Shown here one piece after another: positions 1 to 6,437 of a DNA stretch of 9,189 bases (position 1 is its first letter; each line of letters starts with the position of its first letter). Made by a program: the position numbers and the translations under genes. Origin of the DNA: CAXQRU01 sp964226685 (GTDB taxonomy: Bacteria > Pseudomonadota > Gammaproteobacteria > Pseudomonadales > Cellvibrionaceae); NCBI GenBank assembly GCA_964226685.1, contig CAXQRU010000047.1, positions 1-9,189 on the forward strand, given 5' to 3'. The notes beneath the pieces were generated by a model that saw only the letters and a list, made by a program, of their open reading frames with translations, ran no database searches and was not told the DNA's origin.

Positions 1-28
1 AAAATAAAATAATTAAAGGAGACAGATT

Positions 29-427
29 ATGTCAGATCAAGATCTAAAAGACGATTCTTATTGGCAACAAAAACTATCACCTACAGAATATAGCATTTGT
101 CGTCAAAAAGGCACAGAGCCAGCTTTCAGTGGTGAGTATTGGGACATGAAAGATGCCGGTATTTACCTGTGTAAGTGTTGTGCTGAGCCACTGTTTGAAT
201 CGGATACAAAATACGATTCTGGTAGCGGTTGGCCAAGTTTTTATCAGCCTGTGAATGAGGCGGCTGTTAGTAATCATTCTGATACCAGTCATGGTATGGT
301 AAGGGTTGAAGTGACCTGTTCTAAATGTGGCTCCCATCTGGGGCATGTATTTGAGGATGGGCCACACCCTACTGGCCTTCGTTACTGCATCAATTCGGCC
401 TCCCTTCAGCATAAGCCCGAACAATGA
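29..427 (+). CDS. msrB: Peptide-methionine (R)-S-oxide reductase MsrB
   Basis: Reduces the R epimer of methionine sulfoxide in oxidised proteins back to methionine, using thioredoxin as electron donor; there is no signal peptide, so it is probably cytoplasmic. The 132 residues are one complete SelR/MsrB domain. Two CxxC pairs (C48/C51 and C97/C100) form the structural zinc site. GSGWPSF (65-71), HLGHVF (103-108) and RYCIN (118-122) are family signatures, and C120 is the catalytic cysteine. The usual resolving cysteine, found in E. coli as GCGWPSF, is serine here (S66). C24, just before the RQKGTEP segment, is a candidate substitute. The start is set by AAGGAG at 16-21, seven bases before the ATG. 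The stop overlaps the next gene's start (ATGA), which suggests translational coupling. Any promoter lies left of the window. Confidence 0.97.
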   Translation: MSDQDLKDDSYWQQKLSPTEYSICRQKGTEPAFSGEYWDMKDAGIYLCKCCAEPLFESDTKYDSGSGWPSFYQPVNEAAVSNHSDTSHGMVRVEVTCSKCGSHLGHVFEDGPHPTGLRYCINSASLQHKPEQ

Positions 428-1077
428 CTGGTTTAGCGTACTTTCATTGGGGTGCGTTGTTGCTCAGTATCATCTCGGCGGTGTTGTTTCGGTATCGCTT
501 ATTGCCCGAGCGGATATTATTGGGGCTTGTCGCCGTGGGGTTTATGGCTTTTGTTTTAGTTTCAATCATTGTATTGATTGCTTTGGTTGTGAAGGGTAGT
601 TTTAATGCCTGGTTTGTTGGTTCCTTACTATCAATTGTTGGTGTTGTATTTATGGTCGTTCGAGCCGCTCAGTTACCTGTGGTGAATGATGTATCAACGT
701 CAGCAGATCTTAAATTTAGCTACGCGCAAACTTTAAGAGCCAGTCACCATCACTCCCTTGATGGCGTCAGTAGTCATATTGTTAGCTCTAATCTCATCAT
801 GGGCGACCGTTGTCCAGAGCTTTACGCTAAGGCTTTGGGTGTGGGCAAAGCTCTTGGATGGGAGATTACCTATGAGAGTCCAAAGCAAGGAGTTTTTGAG
901 GCTTATGATCGCACCAAGCTGTTAAGATTTGTCGATGATATTGTGGTGAGAGTAAAGTCTGACCAGGCTTGCACCGTTGATATGAGATCGGCTTCGAGGC
1001 TTGGAAAAAGTGATTTCGGTGCAAATGCAAAGAGGATTCAACAATTTATGCAGGCATTAGAAAAAGATCAATCGTAG
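424..1077 (+). CDS. DUF1499 domain membrane protein
   Basis: A 217-residue protein of unknown biochemical function. The N-terminal ~80 residues contain three hydrophobic helices (about 8-24, 31-56 and 64-80), so it should sit in the inner membrane. The rest (about 90-212) is a DUF1499 domain, recognised by the RFVDDIVVRVK stretch (168-178) and by the VDMRSASRLGKSDFGANAKR region (185-204), which match the family's F-DD-RV and RSaSR-G-sD-G-Na-RI pattern. Many DUF1499 proteins are soluble or carry one helix, so the three-helix form is a membrane-tethered variant. Its ATG overlaps the msrB stop by four bases, implying co-translation and perhaps a related envelope or stress role, though that is only contextual. 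Its 3' end overlaps the convergent minus-strand gene by ten bases, and no terminator is visible there. Confidence 0.88.
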   Translation: MTGLAYFHWGALLLSIISAVLFRYRLLPERILLGLVAVGFMAFVLVSIIVLIALVVKGSFNAWFVGSLLSIVGVVFMVVRAAQLPVVNDVSTSADLKFSYAQTLRASHHHSLDGVSSHIVSSNLIMGDRCPELYAKALGVGKALGWEITYESPKQGVFEAYDRTKLLRFVDDIVVRVKSDQACTVDMRSASRLGKSDFGANAKRIQQFMQALEKDQS

Positions 1078-1859
1078 ATGGTTTTTTTCTTCCAGCCAGC
1101 GTCCTGTTGGAAGGTTTCCCACTCTTTTTCTGTTTTACTGGCATCAGTTTCTCGGCTCTCGGCTTTAATGACTATTTGTGGTTCTTCTTGAGTGATCCTT
1201 TGTTCACATTCACTGATTCTTTGGTTGATTTCAGTGATTTGTTCTTTTTGTTCATGCATTACACCATCTTGTAAGATTATTTTTTGGGCCAATTTCAGAT
1301 AGTGAAGTGCCAATTTATCTTTTTGTGATTGTTGGGCCTGAATCGCGGCTAGGCAGTAATTATCGACGGACATTTGATGGGATAGTAGTTTAAGCATGCT
1401 GTTATAATGAGCAAATTGTCTTTTATCGATGCTGCCTTTTCCTGTGAGTTTGATCAAAAAACGAGATAAATAGACGAGGTAGCGTTTGATATCTCCGATT
1501 TGCTGAGCGCTTTGCAGAGTCACCCTTCGGTTGTTGATCGATTCACTAAGGGCTTTTTCCATGCCTTCTGAGTAGGTTTTAAATAGATCCATATATTCCA
1601 TTTTGTTCGTTTCAAGGCGGCTTAGCTGTTGGTAGGTGTCGATCAAACAGCGGTAAATAAGCACAATAATGTCTCTAGGGAGAAAGTGGGGAGGGAAGCC
1701 ACTAAGCATTTGAGCCAATTCGTGGCCTCTTTTTTCCAGGGCCCTCACTAGTCTGGCTCGTTCACGGTGTCTTTTTTCAATAGTCTGCCTAACAAACATC
1801 ACACATACCGTGATGCAAGCGATAATGATAAAAGCGCTGACCAAGTAGACCGATGTCAT
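1068..1859 (-). CDS. Uncharacterised single-pass membrane protein with coiled-coil-like helices
   Basis: I do not recognise a named family. The 263-residue protein starts with one strongly hydrophobic helix (about 3-23) followed by a very basic stretch (R24-R45), which predicts an N-out, C-in anchor with the bulk in the cytoplasm. The remainder is almost entirely helical and charged. Residues 55-85 (around FPPHFLPRDI) look like a conserved core, 165-195 have a TPR-like alternation of Ala, Leu and Tyr (YCLAAIQAQQ then ALHYLKLAQK), and 200-225 look like a short coiled coil. The tail from about 225 is acidic and probably disordered, ending in a Lys-rich patch. The ATG is preceded by AGG seven bases upstream on the minus strand. 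The gene follows the SulP gene in the same direction after 103 bases, so it may have its own promoter, but none is convincing. Confidence 0.75.
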   Translation of the reverse strand: MTSVYLVSAFIIIACITVCVMFVRQTIEKRHRERARLVRALEKRGHELAQMLSGFPPHFLPRDIIVLIYRCLIDTYQQLSRLETNKMEYMDLFKTYSEGMEKALSESINNRRVTLQSAQQIGDIKRYLVYLSRFLIKLTGKGSIDKRQFAHYNSMLKLLSHQMSVDNYCLAAIQAQQSQKDKLALHYLKLAQKIILQDGVMHEQKEQITEINQRISECEQRITQEEPQIVIKAESRETDASKTEKEWETFQQDAGWKKKTIYD

Positions 1860-1924
1860 TGACTAACCTATTCAAAAAGCGAAGTCGTATGATAAGTATA
1901 GTCGAGTCCCTGGGACCTGCTGAA

Positions 1925-1944
1925 TTTCAACAGTATTGTTGAAA
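1925..1944. repeat. Perfect 8-bp inverted repeat with 4-base loop
   Basis: TTTCAACA and TGTTGAAA flank the loop GTAT, 19 bases past the SulP stop in the minus-strand direction. It could fold as an RNA hairpin or bind a dimeric protein. It is AT-rich, and on neither strand is it followed by a proper U-tract, so it is a poor match to an intrinsic terminator. A second, tight palindrome (GTCCC-T-GGGAC, 1906-1916) lies nearby. A weak attenuating hairpin between the two minus-strand genes is possible. Confidence 0.4.
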
Positions 1945-1962
1945 AAGAATGCAAAAAGCTAA

Positions 1963-3606
1963 TTATGCCTTTTCATTGGCCTTGGTCAGAGCTTCTATTC
2001 GCGTTTGGCACAGCCCATTAGGAGCAAGTAGCTTAAAAACCCCCAATCTTTCTAAGCTGTTGGCGGCTCCCTCTCCATTTTTGACGACAACGAATAGCTC
2101 TCTACCTGCATCCAGTACATCTTTGATGGCATTTTCAATGGCAAGTGAAATGGTGGTATCAATCAAAGGTACATCGGTTAAATCCATCACAACACTTCGA
2201 TACTGAGCAATGGAGGCGTGTTCTCTGGCAATGGCTTTTGAAACCCCAAAGATCATTGGGCCACTGAGGTAGATCAATAATACTTGCCCGGCAGCCTCAT
2301 CCAGCAGCGCACGCTCTTCATCGTTTAGAGGAATATTATCATCGGCATCACTGATGGCCTTAACATTTTGTGTTTGAAGCTTGCTCAAGCTTTCAATGGT
2401 TAGGATATTGGCGATAAACACCCCAACGCCAACAGCAACGATCAGATCCACAAAAATAGTGAGAATCATAACGCCGTACATAATAATGGTAGATGATGTG
2501 GAAATGCGGTGGGCCCGTTTGACGAAGCTCCAATCGAGAATATTGACCCCCACTTTTAAAGCAATTCCGGCTAATACGGCCAGCGGGATGGATTCTGTCA
2601 GCTTGGCAGCCCCTAAAACCACAATCAGAAGGATTAAGGCTCTTGTGATGCCCGATAGTGCTGTTTTTGCGCCGGTTTGGATGTTGACCACTGTGCCCAT
2701 TGTGGCTCCAGCCCCTGGCAAACCACCAAAAAGACCTGACATAAAGTTACCAATCCCTTGTCCAATCAATTCCTTGTCGGATTTGTGTTCATCTCGGGTT
2801 AAACTATCTGCAATAACGGACGTCAACAAGGAATCAATACAACCCAATGTGCCTAAAATCATTCCATCAAGGATCATTTTGGTGAGTTGTTCGGAAGTAA
2901 ATGTAGGGACATTAATATCGGGCAGGCCAAGAGGAATCTCGCCAATTCGTCTTAAGCTGTCTAAGTCAAAAAACCAAATGGAGAACAGGGTGCAGATTAC
3001 CAATGCAACCAGTTGCGATGGCAGGACTCGACTTAGTTTTTTGGGGATAAAAAATAAGATGGCCAACGTGAGTAGTCCAAAAGCCGTTTCTAGGGGATTG
3101 ATATTGTTGATTAATGTTGGAAGTTCACCCAGTGTCCCGGTAACGCCACCTTTGGGGCTGGCTTGGCCTAAAAAAGGGGCAATTTGTAGTAGGATCAGGA
3201 TTACTCCAATACCTGACATGAAGCCAGATATCACGCTATAGGGCATTAGCGTAATGTATTTGCCAAGTTTTAAAGCTCCCAGCAAGATTTGAAATAGCCC
3301 GGCGATCATGACCACCGTAAAAGCCATGGCTACTCCATGTTCGGGGTTGCTCGCAATCATAGCGCTCAACACAGCGGTCATCACCACGGTCATTGGCCCT
3401 GTGGGCTCCGAAATCAAAGAGGGAGTGCCGCCAAACAAAGACGCAAACAAACCAACCAAAACGGCTCCATACAGGCCTGCTTCCGCGCCAGCACCCGAGG
3501 CCACACCAAACGCCAGTGCCAGAGGTAGAGAGACGATTGCCGCTGTGACGCCACCGAACAAATCACCGCGAAGATTGGAGAGGTTGATTGTATTAAAAAT
3601 CCGCAT
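1963..3606 (-). CDS. SulP/SLC26 anion permease, BicA-like sodium-dependent bicarbonate transporter
   Basis: An inner-membrane anion transporter of 547 residues: a SulP transmembrane domain (about 10-405) followed by a cytoplasmic STAS domain (about 438-545, with the DLTDVPLIDTT loop at 475-485). Long stretches resemble cyanobacterial BicA as I remember it: ALAFGVASGAGAEAGL (30-45), SEPTGPMTVVMTAV (66-79), ADSLTRDEHKSDKELIGQG (266-284) and LSGPMIFGVSKAIAREH (447-463). BicA is a low-affinity, high-flux Na+/HCO3- symporter. The residues I recall for its Na+ and bicarbonate sites (T69, D258, T262, G300, A301, T302) occur here at identical numbers. The likely substrate is therefore bicarbonate; sulfate or another anion cannot be excluded, so no symbol is given. 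No carbonic anhydrase gene adjoins it. The ATG has AGG eight bases upstream and a good promoter just before it. Confidence 0.93.
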   Translation of the reverse strand: MRIFNTINLSNLRGDLFGGVTAAIVSLPLALAFGVASGAGAEAGLYGAVLVGLFASLFGGTPSLISEPTGPMTVVMTAVLSAMIASNPEHGVAMAFTVVMIAGLFQILLGALKLGKYITLMPYSVISGFMSGIGVILILLQIAPFLGQASPKGGVTGTLGELPTLINNINPLETAFGLLTLAILFFIPKKLSRVLPSQLVALVICTLFSIWFFDLDSLRRIGEIPLGLPDINVPTFTSEQLTKMILDGMILGTLGCIDSLLTSVIADSLTRDEHKSDKELIGQGIGNFMSGLFGGLPGAGATMGTVVNIQTGAKTALSGITRALILLIVVLGAAKLTESIPLAVLAGIALKVGVNILDWSFVKRAHRISTSSTIIMYGVMILTIFVDLIVAVGVGVFIANILTIESLSKLQTQNVKAISDADDNIPLNDEERALLDEAAGQVLLIYLSGPMIFGVSKAIAREHASIAQYRSVVMDLTDVPLIDTTISLAIENAIKDVLDAGRELFVVVKNGEGAANSLERLGVFKLLAPNGLCQTRIEALTKANEKA

Positions 3607-3633
3607 GCTAAAACCTGGTTGAGACGCAGGCGT

Positions 3634-3662
3634 ATTCTATGGGCTAATGCTCATTGAGACAA
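3634..3662 (-). promoter_or_regulatory. Sigma-70-type promoter of the SulP gene
   Basis: Read on the minus strand: TTGTCT (3662-3657), a 17-base spacer, then TAGAAT (3639-3634). That is 4/6 and 5/6 matches to the consensus hexamers at ideal spacing. Transcription would start near 3627, leaving a leader of about 20 bases that includes the AGG ribosome-binding site. Confidence 0.6.
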
Positions 3663-3745
3663 GCGATTAACCGGCGGTGAGTTTATGGTAATCATTTGAT
3701 TCTGTTAAAATCTGCAATTTAAGTGATGAAAAAAGGGACATGTAG

Positions 3746-3769
3746 TATAATGGTGATAGGTACTACCTA
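3746..3769 (+). promoter_or_regulatory. -10 element and palindromic operator of the toxin-antitoxin operon
   Basis: A perfect TATAAT at 3746-3751 is followed by the 13-base palindrome TAGGTA-C-TACCTA (3757-3769), which would cover the transcription start. A second inverted pair, GTAGTA (3742-3747) and TACTAC (3761-3766), overlaps both. No good -35 hexamer is seen 16-18 bases upstream, as expected if the promoter is weak or activator-dependent. Ribbon-helix-helix antitoxins commonly bind such palindromes and repress their own operon; that role is inferred here from position. The antitoxin Shine-Dalgarno AAGGTG (3775-3780) follows immediately. Confidence 0.55.
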
Positions 3770-3785
3770 GTAATAAGGTGATTAT

Positions 3786-4058
3786 ATGGCAACTTCAGTC
3801 AAACTTGATGAACAATTGAGGCAACGAATTCAGCATTTGGCTGATGTTCGTGATAGAAGCCCTCACTGGATCATGAAAGAAGCAATACGGGATTATGTAG
3901 AGCGTGAAGAGGCTAAAGAGAGCTTCAAACAAGAGGCGTTGGCTTCCTGGCAAGCCTACCAAGAAACCGGAGCACACCTAACGGGTGATGAGGTGAGAGA
4001 TTGGTTGAAGGGCTGGGGTACTGATCAAGAAAAAGAATTACCTAGATGCCACGATTAG
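3786..4058 (+). CDS. Ribbon-helix-helix (CopG/ParD-like) antitoxin
   Basis: First gene of a type II toxin-antitoxin pair. The N-terminal ~45 of 90 residues have the ribbon-helix-helix pattern: a short beta strand (TSVKLDEQL, 3-11), a helix (RQRIQHLADV), a turn (RDRSPHWI) and a second helix running to YVERE. RHH proteins dimerise through the strand and use it to contact operator DNA. The C-terminal half is charged with a TGDEVRDWLKGWG segment (65-77), typical of the tail that wraps and neutralises a ParE-type toxin. The start has AAGGTG five bases upstream. The 3' end overlaps the toxin start by 13 bases, so the two are translationally coupled. The palindrome before the gene is a likely operator for autorepression. 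ParD and RelB-like naming cannot be resolved by eye. Confidence 0.9.
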   Translation: MATSVKLDEQLRQRIQHLADVRDRSPHWIMKEAIRDYVEREEAKESFKQEALASWQAYQETGAHLTGDEVRDWLKGWGTDQEKELPRCHD

Positions 4059-4339
4059 TTGTTACAGAAGGTGCTGCTAAAGGATTGGAACGTTGTCGCC
4101 TGTTTCTAAAAGAGAGAAACCCTCCAGCAATGAATCGAGCAGGAGAGGTCATCGAATATCACCTTTCGCTGCTAGAGTCGAAACCAGAGATTGGTCGCCC
4201 ACTTGATGATCAGCCCGAATATCGAGAACTGATTATTCCATTTGGCAGCTCTGGCTATGTGGGATTGTATCGTTTTGATAATGTTGAAGATACTGTGTTT
4301 TTGTTGGCATTTAGGCATCAAAAAGAAGCGGGTTATTGA
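4046..4339 (+). CDS. RelE/ParE-family type II toxin
   Basis: A 97-residue toxin of the RelE/ParE fold. The family pattern is clear in its C-terminal two-thirds: KPEIGRPL (46-53), YRELIIPFGSSGYVGLYRF (59-77), then DTVFLLAFRHQKEAGY (82-97) with the usual closing RH-K-AGY tail. ParE members poison DNA gyrase whereas RelE members cleave mRNA on the ribosome. The pattern and the RHH partner favour ParE, but target choice cannot be settled from sequence. The start lies inside the antitoxin gene with only a weak AAGAA upstream, consistent with coupling that keeps toxin below antitoxin. The stop is two bases from the stop of convergent pilD, with no terminator between them. The gene looks intact. Confidence 0.9.
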   Translation: MPRLVVTEGAAKGLERCRLFLKERNPPAMNRAGEVIEYHLSLLESKPEIGRPLDDQPEYRELIIPFGSSGYVGLYRFDNVEDTVFLLAFRHQKEAGY

Positions 4340-4341
4340 AC

Positions 4342-5211
4342 TCAGATCGCAAAAAAAGAAAGATAGCTTTTGGTCAAGATATCGCCCCACAAAAAGGCAA
4401 TCCAACCTGCAATTGCTAAGTAAGGGCCAAAAGGCATGGGAATATTTTTATCTCGGCCCATAATGATAATGCCAGCAATACCGATCACAGCACCAACAAA
4501 AGACGATAGTATGATAATCAGTGGCAGTAGCTGCCAACCCATCCAGGCGCCTAAGGCAGCCAACAGTTTGAAGTCTCCGCGGCCCATACCTTCTTTTTTG
4601 GTAACGATTTTAAATAACCAATAGATGCTCCAAAGTGATAAAAAGCCGGCTACAGCGCCCCAAAGGCTATCGATTAAAGGCACATAGGTGTTGATACTGT
4701 TGGCAATCAAACCCAGCCAAATCAGAGGTAGGGTAATACTGTCGGGTAATAATTGGGTGTCAACATCAATCATCGTTAAGCAAATCAAAGCCCATAGCAA
4801 TAACACTGCAAACAGCCCTTGAGCATTAGCGCCAAAGTGCCAAAGCATCAACCACGTGAGGATACCTGTAACAAGCTCAATCATCGGGTAGCGAACACTG
4901 TAGGAAGCCTGACAATAGGCGCATTTCCCCTTGAGCAGCAGGTAACTAAGGATGGGAATGTTATGCCAAGGCTTGATGGATTGGTTGCAACTGGAGCAAC
5001 GTGAGCCAGGTATGGCTAAATTAAAGCGAGCAGGAGCCTTGTGTTCCAACTCCAGAAACTCACAGCATTCTTGCTTATACTCGTTTTCCATCATCTTAGG
5101 AAGACGATAGATAACCACATTTAAAAAACTGCCAACAAAGCAGCCAACTAATGCCCCGGTTGTTAAATACAGCCAGGGCGTGTTTGCGAGTGTATTGAGC
5201 CATTCTGGCAT
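4342..5211 (-). CDS. pilD: Type IV prepilin peptidase / N-methyltransferase PilD
   Basis: A bifunctional inner-membrane aspartic protease that removes the short leader of type IV prepilins (and of type II secretion pseudopilins, if present) and N-methylates the new terminal residue. At 289 residues it is full length. After the first transmembrane helix comes the cytoplasmic zinc-binding domain with CSSC (72-75) and CAYC (97-100), then RYPMIEL (107-113). The catalytic aspartates are D149 in MIDVDTQLLPD and D213 in the GxGD motif (GRGD, 210-213). About seven further hydrophobic helices complete the fold. It is the last gene of pilBCD; its ATG overlaps the pilC stop by one base (TAATG), indicating translational coupling. 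The usual Pseudomonas followers coaE and yacG are not here. Confidence 0.97.
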   Translation of the reverse strand: MPEWLNTLANTPWLYLTTGALVGCFVGSFLNVVIYRLPKMMENEYKQECCEFLELEHKAPARFNLAIPGSRCSSCNQSIKPWHNIPILSYLLLKGKCAYCQASYSVRYPMIELVTGILTWLMLWHFGANAQGLFAVLLLWALICLTMIDVDTQLLPDSITLPLIWLGLIANSINTYVPLIDSLWGAVAGFLSLWSIYWLFKIVTKKEGMGRGDFKLLAALGAWMGWQLLPLIIILSSFVGAVIGIAGIIIMGRDKNIPMPFGPYLAIAGWIAFLWGDILTKSYLSFFAI

Positions 5212-6434
5212 TAGATGGCTTGGCCTATCATGAATATCGGTAGGTACATGGCGATCATTAAACCGCCAACCAATACACCCAGCACTGACATAATCAATGG
5301 CTCAAGCAAAGATGTCAAGCTATCCACCATATTGTCAACGGCATCTTCATAAAACTGAGCGGCTTTGGATAACATATCATCCAAGGCGCCTGATTCCTCC
5401 CCAATAGCTGTCATTTGATTAAGAAGAGGGGTGAATAGTTTGGAGCTACGCATTGAAGTGTTCAGTTGCACACCTGAAGATACTTCACTTCTTATATCCA
5501 TCACTCCCTCTGTGTAAACTCTGTTTCCAGTGGCTCCTGCAACAGAGTCAAGAGCGTCAATCAGCGGTACCCCCGCAGCAAAAGTGGTAGACAGGGTTCT
5601 CGCGTATCTAGCCATGATGGAGTTAAACAAAATGGAGCCGACAATGGGTAGTTTGAGAGAGTACTTATCCACCTTTTTTGCAAAAGATTCTGATCGTAAC
5701 TTCGCTTCTCTAAACAGAAAAAAAGCAGCAATCATAGACAAGATGATCCAAAGCCACCATTTTTGTACAAATTTAGATAAATCTAAAACGAATACTGTAA
5801 ACGAAGGCAATCCAGCCCCAAAACTAGCGAAGGTCTCGGCAAATTGCGGCACGACTTTTACTAGCAAAATACCCGTAACGACTATAGCAACAACAATTAC
5901 CGCTATAGGGTAAGTCATAGCTTTTCTGATCTTAGCTTTTGTAGCTTCGGTTTTTTCCTTGTAAATGGCTATCCGGTCCAACATGGTCTCTAGTTTACCG
6001 GATTGCTCGCCTGCCTCTACTAAGTTACAAAATAGCTTGTCAAAGTAACGAGGGTGTTTCTTTAGCGCATTAGCGAAGCTGGTTCCAGAAGCAACTTCAT
6101 CACGAATTTGCATGATCAGTTCACCCAGTGACTTATTATCAGCTCCGTCAGCCACAATTTCAAAACTTTGCACCAATGGCACGCCCGCCTTCATCATGGT
6201 TGCCATTTGCCGGGTAAATACGGCAATATCCATAGGTTTGATTTTTTTCTTGCCGCTCAGTAAAGGTTTAGGTTTTTTGCGAATATTTTTAACCATGATG
6301 CCTTGTTTGTTTAACTGCGCCTTGACCACGGCAGAGCTTTGGCCAACGGCCTCGCCTTGTATAACCTTACCTTTTTTATCGGTGCCCTTATAAGTGAAGG
6401 TTTGAGAGGCTCTGGTTGTTTTTTGTGCTGCCAT
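5211..6434 (-). CDS. pilC: Type IV pilus inner-membrane platform protein PilC
   Basis: Polytopic platform protein of the type IV pilus machine; it links the cytoplasmic motor ATPases PilB and PilT to the growing pilus. The 407 residues hold the two tandem T2SSF domains of the GspF/PilC family: the first about 72-195, opening with FTRQMATMMKAGVPLVQS (73-90), the second about 275-397, with the parallel RTLSTTFAAGVPL (279-291). Each repeat carries the GE-SG motif (GEQSG 142-146, GEESG 345-349). Membrane helices lie near 175-195, 225-241 and 378-398. The N-terminal ~60 residues are a basic cytoplasmic extension. AAGGA seven bases before the ATG lies in the end of pilB, which stops only three bases upstream, so pilB and pilC are one transcript. 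Confidence 0.97.
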   Translation of the reverse strand: MAAQKTTRASQTFTYKGTDKKGKVIQGEAVGQSSAVVKAQLNKQGIMVKNIRKKPKPLLSGKKKIKPMDIAVFTRQMATMMKAGVPLVQSFEIVADGADNKSLGELIMQIRDEVASGTSFANALKKHPRYFDKLFCNLVEAGEQSGKLETMLDRIAIYKEKTEATKAKIRKAMTYPIAVIVVAIVVTGILLVKVVPQFAETFASFGAGLPSFTVFVLDLSKFVQKWWLWIILSMIAAFFLFREAKLRSESFAKKVDKYSLKLPIVGSILFNSIMARYARTLSTTFAAGVPLIDALDSVAGATGNRVYTEGVMDIRSEVSSGVQLNTSMRSSKLFTPLLNQMTAIGEESGALDDMLSKAAQFYEDAVDNMVDSLTSLLEPLIMSVLGVLVGGLMIAMYLPIFMIGQAI

Positions 6435-6437
6435 GGT

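Noticed and set aside
77..424. 115-codon minus-strand frame opposite msrB
   Set aside because: The MsrB product on the plus strand has every catalytic and zinc motif; the antisense peptide has no features.
1925..1944. Hairpin considered as an intrinsic terminator of the SulP gene
   Set aside because: The stem is AT-rich and is followed by TTCAGC on the minus strand, not a U-tract; kept only as an inverted repeat.
2381..3241. 286-codon open frame on the plus strand opposite the SulP gene
   Set aside because: It is a shadow of a highly conserved membrane transporter: the peptide is low-complexity, rich in Thr, Pro, Ile and Lys, resembles no family and has no ribosome-binding site.
5530..5913. 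127-codon plus-strand frame within pilC, and similar frames in pilB and pilD
   Set aside because: These lie antisense to clear family members with intact motifs and have no independent start signals or recognisable domains.
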